From Burkholderia sp. HI2500 (GTDB taxonomy: Bacteria; Pseudomonadota; Gammaproteobacteria; Burkholderiales; Burkholderiaceae): DNA of 64,000 nt. The stretch's first letter is position 1. Every line of letters begins with the position of its first letter. Shown here in pieces: positions 1 to 9,395 of this stretch. Both the position numbers and the translations under genes were made by a program. The notes under the pieces are model-generated. The model ran no database searches. It saw only the letters and a list, made by a program, of their open reading frames with translations, and was not told the DNA's origin. The stretch spans positions 1,116,001-1,180,000 of the forward strand of contig NZ_NKFL01000007.1 of the NCBI RefSeq assembly GCF_002223055.1, read 5' to 3'.

Positions 1-1067
1 CGCACGAGCGGCAGCACGCGTTGGCCGAAGTACTCGACTTCCTCGATGAAATGCAGGAACCCCGCGAGCACCAGATCGACGCCGATCGCCTTCAGCGCGA
101 CGATGCGTTCGGCGATCTGCCGCGGCGTGCCGATCAGGTTCGTGCGGAAGCCGTCGTTGTACTGCACGAGATCCTCGAACGTCGACTTCGCCCAGTTGCC
201 CTCGCCTTCGGGCGATGCCTTGCCGGCCTGCTTCACCGCATCGCCGAACGCGTGCACGGCCTCGACGTGCGCGTGCCGGATGATGTCGTCGAGCACGGCC
301 TTCGCCTCTTCCTCGGTATCGCGCGCGATCACGAACGCGTTGACGCCGATCCGCACGCGATGATTGTTCGCGGCCGCCTTCGCGCGGATATCGTCGATCT
401 GCGTCTTCAGGTTCTCCGGCGTATTGCCGTTCGTGAAGTACCAGTCCGACACGCTCGCCGCGTTGTCGCGCGCCGCCCGCGAGCTGCCGCCCTGGAAAAT
501 CTCCGGGTGCGGCTTCTGCACCGGCTTCGGGCTCAGCGTGTAGTCGTTGAAGCGGTAGAAGTCGCCCTTGAACGTGAAGTTGTCCTGCGTCCAGATGCCC
601 TTCAGCGCCTGGATGAATTCCTTCGAGCGCCGATAGCGTTCGTCGTGCTCGAGCCACGGCTCGCCGATCGCGGTGAATTCGCCCTTGAACCAGCCGCTCA
701 CGACGTTGATCGCGATGCGCCCGTTCGAGATGTGGTCGATCGTCGCGAGCTGCTTCGCGACCACGGCCGGATGCCACGGCCCCGGCAGGATCGCGGCGAG
801 CACCTTGAGCTTCGTCGTCGCATGCAGCAGCGCCTGGCTGAACGACACCGACTCGTGCTGGTATTCGGCGCCGTAGCCGGCCGTGAAGCGGATCTGGCTC
901 AGCGCGTAGTCGAAGCCGGCCGCCTCGGCCGTGCGCGCGAGCTGCTGGTTGTATTCGAGGCTCCAGTCGGTGCGCTGCTCGATCGTGCTGACGACGAGGC
1001 CGCCGCTGACGTTCGGCACCCAGTAGGCGAACTTGACGCCGTCGGCGGAAGGGTCGGGATGGCTCAT
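1..1067 (-). CDS. sfnG: FMNH2-dependent dimethyl sulfone monooxygenase SfnG (C-terminus cut by window edge)
   Basis: This is a luciferase-like (LLM) flavin-dependent monooxygenase. SfnG uses reduced FMN and O2 to oxidise dimethyl sulfone to methanesulfinate, feeding sulfur assimilation. The reading frame starts at the ATG at 1067 (MSHPDPSADGVKFAYWVPNV) and remains open to the window edge, so the C-terminus is missing. Stretches typical of the SfnG/SsuD group are readable: VKFAYWVPNVSGGLVVS, the ILPGPWHPA segment, VVSGWFKGEF and EIFQGGSS. It lies 36 bp downstream of the FMN reductase gene on the same strand, which would supply FMNH2, so the two are probably co-transcribed from the sigma-54 promoter at 1720-1735. 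A general alkanesulfonate monooxygenase is the alternative, but the N-terminal sequence favours SfnG. Confidence 0.88.
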   Translation of the reverse strand, partial: MSHPDPSADGVKFAYWVPNVSGGLVVSTIEQRTDWSLEYNQQLARTAEAAGFDYALSQIRFTAGYGAEYQHESVSFSQALLHATTKLKVLAAILPGPWHPAVVAKQLATIDHISNGRIAINVVSGWFKGEFTAIGEPWLEHDERYRRSKEFIQALKGIWTQDNFTFKGDFYRFNDYTLSPKPVQKPHPEIFQGGSSRAARDNAASVSDWYFTNGNTPENLKTQIDDIRAKAAANNHRVRIGVNAFVIARDTEEEAKAVLDDIIRHAHVEAVHAFGDAVKQAGKASPEGEGNWAKSTFEDLVQYNDGFRTNLIGTPRQIAERIVALKAIGVDLVLAGFLHFIEEVEYFGQRVLPLV

Positions 1068-1103
1068 GAGTGTGTCCTGGTCGGAAGGGAAAACGCAGGC
1101 GGC

Positions 1104-1664
1104 CTACGCGGCCGCAACGGAAAGCGCATGCGGGCGCAATTGCGGCACCGCGCGATCGACGGCGAGCGCGATACGCGCGCGCAGCGCCGGGTTCGTGATC
1201 TGGTACTGGTCGAAATCGCTTTCGGACGCATACACGCCGATCGGCAGCGTGCGGGCCTGGAAGAAGCTGAACAGCGGACGGAGCTGATGGTCGATCACGA
1301 GCGCATGACGCTCGCTGCCGCCGGTGGCCGCGAGCAGCACGGGCACGTCGATCAGCGCTTCGTGATGCACGAGGTCGAACAGGTGCTTGAAGAGGCCCGT
1401 GTACGACGCGCGATACACGGGGCTCGCGACGACGAGCGCATCGGCCGTCTCGATCGCGCGGATCTGCGCATCGAGGTCGGCCGGCACCTGCGCGCGCGTC
1501 AGCGCGCCGGCCAGCCGGCCGCCGATCTCGCCGAGTTCGATCAGCCGTGTTTCGATCGGCAGCGCGGCGCCGAGCGCCGCGACGATCGCGTCGGTCAGCG
1601 CCAGCGTGCGCGACGGCCGCTGCAGGCCGCCCGATATCGCGACCACGTTGATTGCATTGCTCAT
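1104..1664 (-). CDS. msuE: NAD(P)H-dependent FMN reductase, MsuE type
   Basis: This is a flavodoxin-fold FMN reductase of about 186 residues, which supplies reduced FMN to the two-component monooxygenase encoded next to it. The N-terminus reads VVAISGGLQRPSRTLALTD, the phosphate-binding loop of MsuE/SsuE-type reductases, and ASPVYRASYTGLFKHLFDL is the second flavin-binding stretch. I chose the ATG at 1664 (MSNAINVV) because it matches the family N-terminus and has a GGGA-type ribosome site just upstream. ATGs at 1673 and 1678 are also possible. It is the first gene of an msuE-sfnG unit, and a near-consensus sigma-54 promoter lies 56 bp upstream. Confidence 0.88.
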   Translation of the reverse strand: MSNAINVVAISGGLQRPSRTLALTDAIVAALGAALPIETRLIELGEIGGRLAGALTRAQVPADLDAQIRAIETADALVVASPVYRASYTGLFKHLFDLVHHEALIDVPVLLAATGGSERHALVIDHQLRPLFSFFQARTLPIGVYASESDFDQYQITNPALRARIALAVDRAVPQLRPHALSVAAA

Positions 1665-1719
1665 CGGTTGCATTCCCATTGTCGAGTCGGGTGCCGACGC
1701 ACCCGTCACGTCTTGGGTC

Positions 1720-1735
1720 AGCAAGGAGCGTGCCA
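1720..1735 (-). promoter_or_regulatory. Sigma-54 (RpoN) promoter of msuE-sfnG
   Basis: On the minus strand the sequence reads TGGCACG-CTCC-TTGCT, an exact match to the -24/-12 consensus TGGCACG-N4-TTGCW. It lies about 56 bp upstream of the msuE start and points towards it. The neighbouring gene sfnR encodes a sigma-54-dependent activator, so the regulator and its target promoter sit together. Confidence 0.85.
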
Positions 1736-1905
1736 TTTCGATGATCGAGCGGGAAAACGATCGTCTGCATGACGAAATGCATCGCGATCGACCGCCAGTC
1801 GCGGCGCCGCCGTTGTTCGCGCACGTCGATAAGCGTGCCAGCCATGGCGTCACAACCATATTCCGCAGTGCGATGAACTCGGGGAAACAACGTTGCTGAT
1901 GTACT

Positions 1906-1922
1906 GCTGCTTGATCAGCAGC
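1906..1922. promoter_or_regulatory. Candidate enhancer (activator) site, inverted repeat
   Basis: The inverted repeat GCTGCT-TGATC-AGCAGC has 6-bp perfect arms around a 5-bp centre. It lies about 170 bp upstream of the sigma-54 promoter, a normal distance for a bacterial enhancer-binding protein. SfnR is the obvious candidate ligand, but this rests on position and symmetry only. Confidence 0.4.
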
Positions 1923-2278
1923 GCGGCGTGCGGCAGGCAGGTTTTTCCGCTTCGACACGGATTCCGGCAGGCACGCGGCATCCATCGGCAGGCATTGACG
2001 CCCGCTTTTCGCGTTCACACGCCGGCGCGACGCGTCCCACCCTTGCAGTAGCGCCGGCATGGCTGCTGCATCGTCGCTTTGCGTGCCGCCGATCGCCGTG
2101 CGGCGCGACCTTGCCGCGCGCGACTGCGTCCAGCGCAGCAATCCCGCATTGGTTATCAGAAATCGATGTTTCCCGCGTTGCGCGAAACGTTGAACACTCT
2201 GCTGATCACGCAGCACCCGGCCAGCAACGCCCGCGCGGCCTGACCGCTTTCGTGCGGCAACCCGACACATTCATCGCC

Positions 2279-3507
2279 ATGACACCCATTTCCGTATCGC
2301 CCCGCGCGGAAGGCCTGCGCGTCGTCGCGCCGCCTCGCGACGAACCGGCGCCCCCTGACGCGCTGCAAATCGCCGAGCACCTGGCGGCCGGCTTTGCACG
2401 CACCGCGGCCGAGCGCGACCTCCAGGGCGGCACGCCGACGGCCGAGCGCGATCAGTTGCGCGACAGCGGCCTGCTCGCGCTGAGCATCCCGTCCGCCTAC
2501 GGCGGCCTCGGTGCGAGCTGGCGCACGACGCTCGACGTCGTCCGCGTGCTCGCGGCCGCCGACAGTTCGCTCGCGCACGTGTTCGGTTTCCACCACTTGA
2601 TGCTCGCGACCGTGCGGCTGTTCGGCGCACCCGCGCAGTGGGAATCGTGGTTCGAGCGCACCGCGCGCCAGCAGTGGTTCTGGGGCAATGCGCTGAATCC
2701 GCTCGACGCGCGCACGGTCAGCCGCTCGCGCGGCGCGTGGCATGAATTCAGCGGCCAGAAGAGCTTTTGCTCGGGGGCGCTCGATTCACAGATGCTGATC
2801 GCGTCCGCGCACGATGCGCAGACGCGCGCATTCCTGATCGCAGCCGTGCCGACGCAGCGCAGCGGCATCTCGATCGCCGACGACTGGAACAACATCGGCC
2901 AGCGCCAGACCGACAGCGGCACGGTCACGTTCGAGAAGGTGCGCGTCGAGGATCACGAACTGCTGACGGACCCCGGCCCGCTGTCGACGCCGTTCGCGTG
3001 CCTGCGCCCGCTCGTCGCGCAGCTCGTGCTGACGAACGTGTATCTCGGCATCGCCGAAGCCGCGTTCAACGACGCGCGGCACTACACGCTGCACGAGGCG
3101 CGGCCGTGGCCCGGCGCGCAGGTCGCGAGCACCGGCGACGATCCGTACATCCTCGGCCAGTACGGCGAATTCTGGGTCGGGCTCGAAGCCGCGCGCGTAC
3201 TCGCCGACCGCGCGGCGGACCGGCTCGACGCCGCATGGTCGCGCGATGCGGCGCTCACCCAGGCGGAGCGCGGCCAGGTCGCGCTCGCCACGGCCGCCGC
3301 GAAGGTGTCGGCCGCGCGCACCGGGCTCGATCTCTGTACGCGGATGTTCGACGTCGCCGGCGCCCGCGCGACGCACGGCGCGCTGCGGCTCGACCGGCAC
3401 TGGCGCAACCTGCGCACCCACACGCTCCACGACCCGCTCGCGTACAAGATTCGCGAGATCGGCGAATGGGCGCTCAAGCGAACCTATCCGACGCCGGGCT
3501 TCTACTC

Positions 3508-3511
<4 letters not shown>
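2279..3511 (+). CDS. sfnB: SfnB-family acyl-CoA dehydrogenase-like sulfur acquisition oxidoreductase
   Basis: This 410-residue protein has the acyl-CoA dehydrogenase / DszC-like flavin monooxygenase fold. SfnB-type proteins occur with sfnG and sfnR and are linked to use of organosulfur compounds; their exact reaction is not settled. Visible family features include the N-terminal [12 protein letters not shown] segment, [11 protein letters not shown] in the middle domain and the C-terminal [20 protein letters not shown] stretch, which resembles the active-site helix of DszC-like enzymes. I placed the start at the ATG at 2279 ([13 protein letters not shown]), because upstream in-frame sequence does not look coding. 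Its stop overlaps the GTG start of sfnR, indicating translational coupling. Confidence 0.85.
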
Positions 3512-4608
<1,097 letters not shown>

Positions 4609-5194
4609 CCACGTATGGGGGCGCGCTGCCGCATTCCAGCATCGCGACGAGCAACCGGGCGCGCTGCGCAGTTGCTCCGTTACCAGGCATTCGGTCGCGA
4701 ATCGCGCCGAGCAGCATTTCTGGATTCTTTTGTGACCGCCTTTCCATGCGCCACCCTCTCGACGTCATTTGCATGGAAGCGATGATCACTCATAGTGCCC
4801 TAACCATTGCTACGCAAATCCGTTCGACGGCAAGACAATAATCTCCGGCGGAAAAATGAGCCCGCCGACAGGTTAATTTCCACCGCCCACTTTCGATGGC
4901 ATCTGCGCAAAAGACGAGCCCCCAGGTCGGTCCATCGGCCTGCGAACCGCGCCGGCCGTGGCTCACCGCTCGCTGTCGCACGCCTGGCATATCGAGCCAC
5001 GAAACGCGACAACAATAGGCCGCAGCATTTACTTTATTTCCACGCCATACCGGATTTAGACGGCGCTGAAACAAGCGCAAGTAGTCCCTGTAAGGGTAAT
5101 CGAATTACGTCGCCTTGCAATCCGGGCAATATCTCCGGCTTCTCGTTGCAATTCAATCGCCATGTTGTAGCCTTCTGGTTCTGCCCAGCTTTCG
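4609..5194. other. Left junction region upstream of the helicase gene
   Basis: No convincing gene is visible in these 586 bp. The first part is GC-rich and host-like. From about 4740 the sequence becomes visibly more AT-rich. The 16-bp word ACCGGGCGCGCTGCGC at 4654-4669 recurs at 8953-8968, where it overlaps the start of the second sfnR tail. The helicase promoter is presumably in the AT-rich part, but no strong -35/-10 pair stands out. Confidence 0.55.
4654..4669 (+). repeat. 16-bp direct repeat, left
   Basis: ACCGGGCGCGCTGCGC is identical to 8953-8968. The two copies bound a 4.3-kb segment that contains only the helicase gene. It could be an attachment-type core or a microhomology used in recombination. 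No integrase is present. Confidence 0.55.
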
Positions 5195-8100
5195 GTGACC
5201 CTCATGATCGACGTGCTTCGCTTCTGGCGAGATGTAGAAGTCTTCAACATCCCGGATGCCCCGAAAAACAAAGGAACCGGCGATGCCTCGCCTGCCGACG
5301 ACGATTTGGACGAAATTGCCGACGACGCTTTACCGATTCCCGGCCTGGTAGAGCATCCCGAGGAATCGGTCATACAGCGATTTCCTACTTCCGCTCACCG
5401 AGCGACTCAACAGGGCAAGCAATTTCGTTCGCCCCTTCCATGGGAGCAGGCACGCTTCCAGGTTCCGCCTCCCCCTGAAGGTCAGAAGCCGGAACCGGGG
5501 CGGCTGATGACCTATGCCCACGCGGTCTATCTCGGGGTCGGGTCAAAGCACCCTTTCGTGGAATCCATCCTCTCGACCCTCAACCTGGCGTTCGAGGAGC
5601 ACGAACTGGTTCAGCCCATTTCGGGCAATGGCTGGATGGCTGCGTTCATGGTGGGTGGCTCGGGTATGCCGCTATCCAGAACCTACACCGCGGCCAGCTT
5701 TACCGTCGGCGTGGAACTGCTGCGAGCAGCGCGCTCGCTGAACGACACCTCCGCCGCGCTGGCGAACCGTTCCAAGCGGTTTGACGATCGCATGGAAGAA
5801 CGTGAAACGCAATCAACCCTCACGTGGGACGACCTGCTGCAGGAATGGTCGCATGTCCATGAATTGTTCATCGGGAAGCCGCCGTCCCCGACCGACCAGG
5901 AGGCTCCCGGAAACCTGATCGTGATCGAGAGCATCCCGATCTTCCAGCGCAAGGATGGAACACTCTACCCGTCGCCCGAGCAGGCCGCAGCCTTTCTGAA
6001 CTCGTTCTATCTGGATGACCTGACGACGTTGGCCAACAGCGCCCCGTCGGCATTCAGTTCACCTCTTGCGCAGTACCTTGGGCCGGAAACATCAACGGAA
6101 GAGCGAATCGACCTGCTCGCCGATCCGGGCGCACTGGCCCGATGTGTGAGTCCAGACCTCCTGCCTGCCGGCCGATGGCCCGCCCCTCCGCACGAACACC
6201 TCGCACTTGCCCAGCAAGCCGCTGTCTACCAGATCCGGCACCGCATTGGCCAGGAAACAGGCGATCGATCCCACGGTCTCATGGCCGTGAACGGTCCGCC
6301 CGGCACCGGCAAGACCACGCTTCTGAAGGACGTGATTGCCGACGTCGTGGTCGAAAGAGCCAGGAGATTAAGCGCGCTCAAGGATCCCAAGGACTTGTTC
6401 GGGACGAAAATCCTCAAGGTCAGCGGCAAGGAAAAGACGTACGATCTGCCCGCCTTGAACGACGACATCGTGGCCGGTACCGAGATCGTCGTGACCAGCA
6501 GCAACAATGCAGCCGTCCAGAACATCAGCTTCGAGTTGCCATTTTCTTACGATCACGCCGCTTTCCCGGACGCGTCGTACCTGCCCGCTGTTGCCGTCAA
6601 CGTCACCAAGGCCTTTGAGTTGAACGGCGCCCCATGGGGTCTGCTGGCCGGTGCGATGGGATCGAAGACGAACAGGGACAAACTCCTGAACGCGGTTTTC
6701 GGTTACGAGCCCGCCTACGATCCCGACGATCCCAAAACCCATCCGGATCCTGCCAAACCGGCTTCGTTGAAACCGTGGCTGGATCTCGCAAAAAGCAACC
6801 CCGCAGCCGCGGCGGAGAACTGGAGCGGCTCATCCGTCGGCCTTCCCAGGCATGCCGCATCGGGATCTCCGGCCACCAGATCAGTTTCCTGGCGCGATAG
6901 ATGGAACGAGGCCAAACGAGCATTCGACCTGCGCTTCGCCACCGTCGAAGCCCTGAAAAACGACCTTCTCGCCATTCACGAAGCACTGGAAGAGCTGCCG
7001 GCGCTCCCGGCCAAACGGCAGCCGCTGCAGGATCAGCTGGCCAGTCAGCAGCGCGAATTCGCGGAATTACAGGCTGCCGAATCCGCTCGGGTTACCACGC
7101 GAGCGTCCGACGATGCGCAAGACCAGGCGACCTTGCAAGCGATGGAGGTCCGGCATGGTCGGCAAGTCGCCCGGTGTGAGCGCTTGCGCGAAAAACTCCG
7201 CGACGTTCGAACGGATGAAGATCCGGGTTGGGTCGCCCGCATGCTTAATAAAATGCTGGGCGTGAAAACGAAGGGATATCGGGACTGGCAGAACCTGGTT
7301 CGCGACGCACGCAGCGAGCTCGACACCGCCCAGCAGGGTCTGCAGTCTATCGAGGACGGCAGGGAAAATATCCAGCAGCAGCTGGCCGATCGTGAAGTGG
7401 ACGCCGATGCCGAGAAGCAGGCATTCGACACACGCGCGGCCAATATGAGCCAACGCATCCAGGCATCGACTCGCGACATTCAGGACCTGGACGCCCGTGA
7501 ATCCATGTTGCGTGCTCGATTGCGTGTCTTGCGTGACGGAGATGGCTCGACGTCAGCGCTCGAGACGCGTGAACCGATCTTGCCGGACCCGGATTTTCTG
7601 GCTCAGCCGGTACATGTACAGCACACGAGCAGCCTGTGGGTCTCCCGGAAATTGGATCATGCACGCTCTGAACTGTTTCTTGCCGCGCTGGCCTTGCATG
7701 AAGCGGCGTTGATGGTCAACGCCGCCACTTGGTTCAGAACCTTCCTGTCGGTGCGGAGTGTACTGACGGGTCAATCCAGCGTCAGGACTTCGGACGATCT
7801 TCTGACCATCTGGCGTTCACTCTTTTTCGTCGTACCGGTGATCTCGACCACCCTCGCCTCCTTCGGTCGACTTTTCCGGAACCTGGGAGCCAACAGCTTC
7901 GGATGGTTGCTGATAGACGAAGCCGGACAAGCCACACCCGCATCGGTCGCCGGGGCCATGTGGAGAGCGCGTCGCACGGTGGTGGTCGGAGATCCGTTGC
8001 AAATCGAGCCGGTCATGACGGTACCCAAGGCGCTCGTGGAGCGGCTCGGCCGCAACAACCAACTGGACGATGCGACCGTCGACCATTGGTCACCGTCCCT

Positions 8101-8851
8101 GCATTCGGTGCAAACGCTCGCCGACCGCACCATGCGGCTTGGCGCGAAGATCGGCGACACGTGGACCGGGATGCCGCTTCGCACGCATCGGCGATGCATG
8201 AATCCGATGTTCGACATCGCGAACCTGATCGCCTACGACGGCCAGATGGTCCAGGCGACGGGGAGCAAGAGCATCGATCCAGACCTGTTCGAAAGCTGCT
8301 GGATCGATGTTCAGGGGCCAGCGAACGACAAGGTCGTCGCAGCGGAAATCAAAGCGCTGGAGAAGATTCTCAATCATTTCCTGAGCAAGTGGCCACAAGT
8401 CGTCAGCAAGGGCGGCGACCGCCAACCCGCCTCCGTTTACATCATTTCCCCGTTTCGCAACGTTGCCAAAGCATGTAAAAAACTCATCTCCAGCGGGAGT
8501 CTGGAATCCCGTCTGAAGAAACTGAAAGTAAAGATCGACGCAGGCACGGTGCATACGTTTCAGGGCAAGGAAGCCTCCATCGTGTTCTTCGTGCTGGGCT
8601 CATCGCCGGGCGAGGCCGGCAATGGAAGCCGAGGTTGGGCCGCGAGCAAGCCGAACCTGCTCAACGTCGCCGCCACACGCGCGCAACAACGGTTCTATGT
8701 TATCGGGAACTACGTGGACTGGTCGTCGCTGCCCAATTTCAATGCGATGCACGAGTCGCAGAAGCGCATGAAGCGAACCAGGCTGGTCCTCGAATCGGCC
8801 GCACAAGTCCGTCTGGAACCTGTATCCGAAGAAATGTCACCGGCGAAGTAA
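5195..8851 (+). CDS. Large SF1 (UPF1/DNA2-like) helicase, putative defence gene
   Basis: This 1218-residue protein carries all the superfamily 1 helicase motifs: Walker A GPPGTGKTT (367-375), motif Ia near VVTSSNNAAVQNI (about 431), Walker B DEAGQ (908-912), motif III GDPLQ (932-936), motif V HTFQGKE (1120-1126) and motif VI NVAATRAQQ (1157-1165). About 530 residues separate motifs I and II, including a Glu/Gln/Arg-rich predicted coiled coil (roughly 590-770). The N-terminal 360 residues match nothing I recognise, and no nuclease motif (PLD HxK, PD-ExK) is evident. The start is GTG 5195 or ATG 5204, neither with a strong ribosome site. Long UPF1-like helicases standing alone in variable regions are often antiphage genes. 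That role is inferred here from context. The gene is AT-richer than its neighbours. Confidence 0.8.
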   Translation: MTLMIDVLRFWRDVEVFNIPDAPKNKGTGDASPADDDLDEIADDALPIPGLVEHPEESVIQRFPTSAHRATQQGKQFRSPLPWEQARFQVPPPPEGQKPEPGRLMTYAHAVYLGVGSKHPFVESILSTLNLAFEEHELVQPISGNGWMAAFMVGGSGMPLSRTYTAASFTVGVELLRAARSLNDTSAALANRSKRFDDRMEERETQSTLTWDDLLQEWSHVHELFIGKPPSPTDQEAPGNLIVIESIPIFQRKDGTLYPSPEQAAAFLNSFYLDDLTTLANSAPSAFSSPLAQYLGPETSTEERIDLLADPGALARCVSPDLLPAGRWPAPPHEHLALAQQAAVYQIRHRIGQETGDRSHGLMAVNGPPGTGKTTLLKDVIADVVVERARRLSALKDPKDLFGTKILKVSGKEKTYDLPALNDDIVAGTEIVVTSSNNAAVQNISFELPFSYDHAAFPDASYLPAVAVNVTKAFELNGAPWGLLAGAMGSKTNRDKLLNAVFGYEPAYDPDDPKTHPDPAKPASLKPWLDLAKSNPAAAAENWSGSSVGLPRHAASGSPATRSVSWRDRWNEAKRAFDLRFATVEALKNDLLAIHEALEELPALPAKRQPLQDQLASQQREFAELQAAESARVTTRASDDAQDQATLQAMEVRHGRQVARCERLREKLRDVRTDEDPGWVARMLNKMLGVKTKGYRDWQNLVRDARSELDTAQQGLQSIEDGRENIQQQLADREVDADAEKQAFDTRAANMSQRIQASTRDIQDLDARESMLRARLRVLRDGDGSTSALETREPILPDPDFLAQPVHVQHTSSLWVSRKLDHARSELFLAALALHEAALMVNAATWFRTFLSVRSVLTGQSSVRTSDDLLTIWRSLFFVVPVISTTLASFGRLFRNLGANSFGWLLIDEAGQATPASVAGAMWRARRTVVVGDPLQIEPVMTVPKALVERLGRNNQLDDATVDHWSPSLHSVQTLADRTMRLGAKIGDTWTGMPLRTHRRCMNPMFDIANLIAYDGQMVQATGSKSIDPDLFESCWIDVQGPANDKVVAAEIKALEKILNHFLSKWPQVVSKGGDRQPASVYIISPFRNVAKACKKLISSGSLESRLKKLKVKIDAGTVHTFQGKEASIVFFVLGSSPGEAGNGSRGWAASKPNLLNVAATRAQQRFYVIGNYVDWSSLPNFNAMHESQKRMKRTRLVLESAAQVRLEPVSEEMSPAK

Positions 8852-8908
8852 GCCGCCGAGGCGAGCCGTGCTGCGATTGATCGCCCCGGCAGGCACGCGT
8901 GCAGCCGG

Positions 8909-9145
8909 ATGCGCGCCGCGATCCGCACGAGCACCGGCTCGGACGGTGTGCTACCGGGCGCGCTGCGCGAGCTGTTCGACGAGGATCACGGCAACCTGTT
9001 CGAACGCATCGAGGACACCGTGATGCGCGTCGCGTTCGAATTCAGCCACCGCAACCAGATCCAGGCCGCACGGCTGCTCGGCATCAGCCGCAACGTGCTG
9101 CGGGCGCGGCTGATTCGCGCGAAGGAAATTGCGGCAGTGAAGTAG
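8909..9145 (+). pseudogene. Truncated sfnR remnant (C-terminal Fis domain only)
   Basis: The frame from ATG 8909 adds 17 unrelated residues to the last 61 residues of SfnR ([20 protein letters not shown] onward). It keeps the DNA-binding helix-turn-helix and lacks the whole AAA+ domain. It cannot activate sigma-54 promoters. If expressed, it could only bind DNA and perhaps compete with SfnR. Confidence 0.6.
8953..8968 (+). repeat. 16-bp direct repeat, right
   Basis: This copy is identical to 4654-4669 and overlaps the first bases of the second sfnR tail (8958 onward). The junction between inserted and regenerated sequence is therefore at or next to this word. Confidence 0.55.
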
Positions 9146-9161
9146 CCGCGTATGGGGGCGC
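8958..9161 (+). repeat. sfnR 3'-end repeat, right copy
   Basis: This is a 204-bp near-identical copy of 4421-4624 and includes the last 62 codons and stop of sfnR. The reading frame is intact. An ATG at 8909 opens a frame of 78 codons that runs through the Fis helix-turn-helix to the stop at 9145. It is best read as a truncated sfnR remnant. A small DNA-binding peptide could be made from it, but no good ribosome site is seen. Confidence 0.8.
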
Positions 9162-9198
9162 ACCGCTGCCCGGCTCCGGCGCGATCGCGCAGCGTTCT

Positions 9199-9236
9199 GT
9201 GCATCAACGTTCAAACCTGATGTATCGCGGCGCGAG
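9199..9236. repeat. Imperfect 38-bp repeat, left flank of polysaccharide cassette
   Basis: This stretch, with core AACCTGATGTATCG, recurs at 14494-14531 in the same orientation with about five mismatches. The pair brackets the GH74/lyase gene pair. Confidence 0.55.
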
Positions 9237-9395
9237 CCGGAGCTTGAGCAGGCGATCGTACCGTAGCGGTAAACGATCAACTCAGCGTCTTTGTCGGCCA
9301 TAGGTGCCCACCTCCCCAATCGGTGGACACCCATGCTCGTTGGTCAGCGCACCGTGACATAGACGTCGAGAATGGCCCCTTACGGTCGATCAACC
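9237..9395. other. Non-coding stretch downstream of GH74 gene
   Basis: This 159-bp segment lies between the left flank repeat and the 3' end of the xyloglucanase gene. I see no gene and no clear T-tailed terminator hairpin here. Confidence 0.4.

Larger units (their letters stand above)
1665..2278. other. Divergent intergenic region between msuE and sfnB
   Basis: These 614 bp separate the leftward msuE-sfnG unit from the rightward sfnB-sfnR unit. They hold the sigma-54 promoter and a candidate enhancer, annotated separately. I could not find a second GG-N10-GC sigma-54 promoter facing sfnB. The nearest candidate (around 2100-2115) has the wrong spacing. Confidence 0.6.

Noticed and set aside
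21..1772. Long open frame on the plus strand opposite sfnG and msuE
   Set aside because: Arg/Asp-rich translation typical of the antisense frame of high-GC genes. The minus-strand frames carry clear family motifs.
2100..2115. Possible sigma-54 promoter facing sfnB
   Set aside because: GG and GC elements are nine bases apart where ten are required, and the -24 element is poor.
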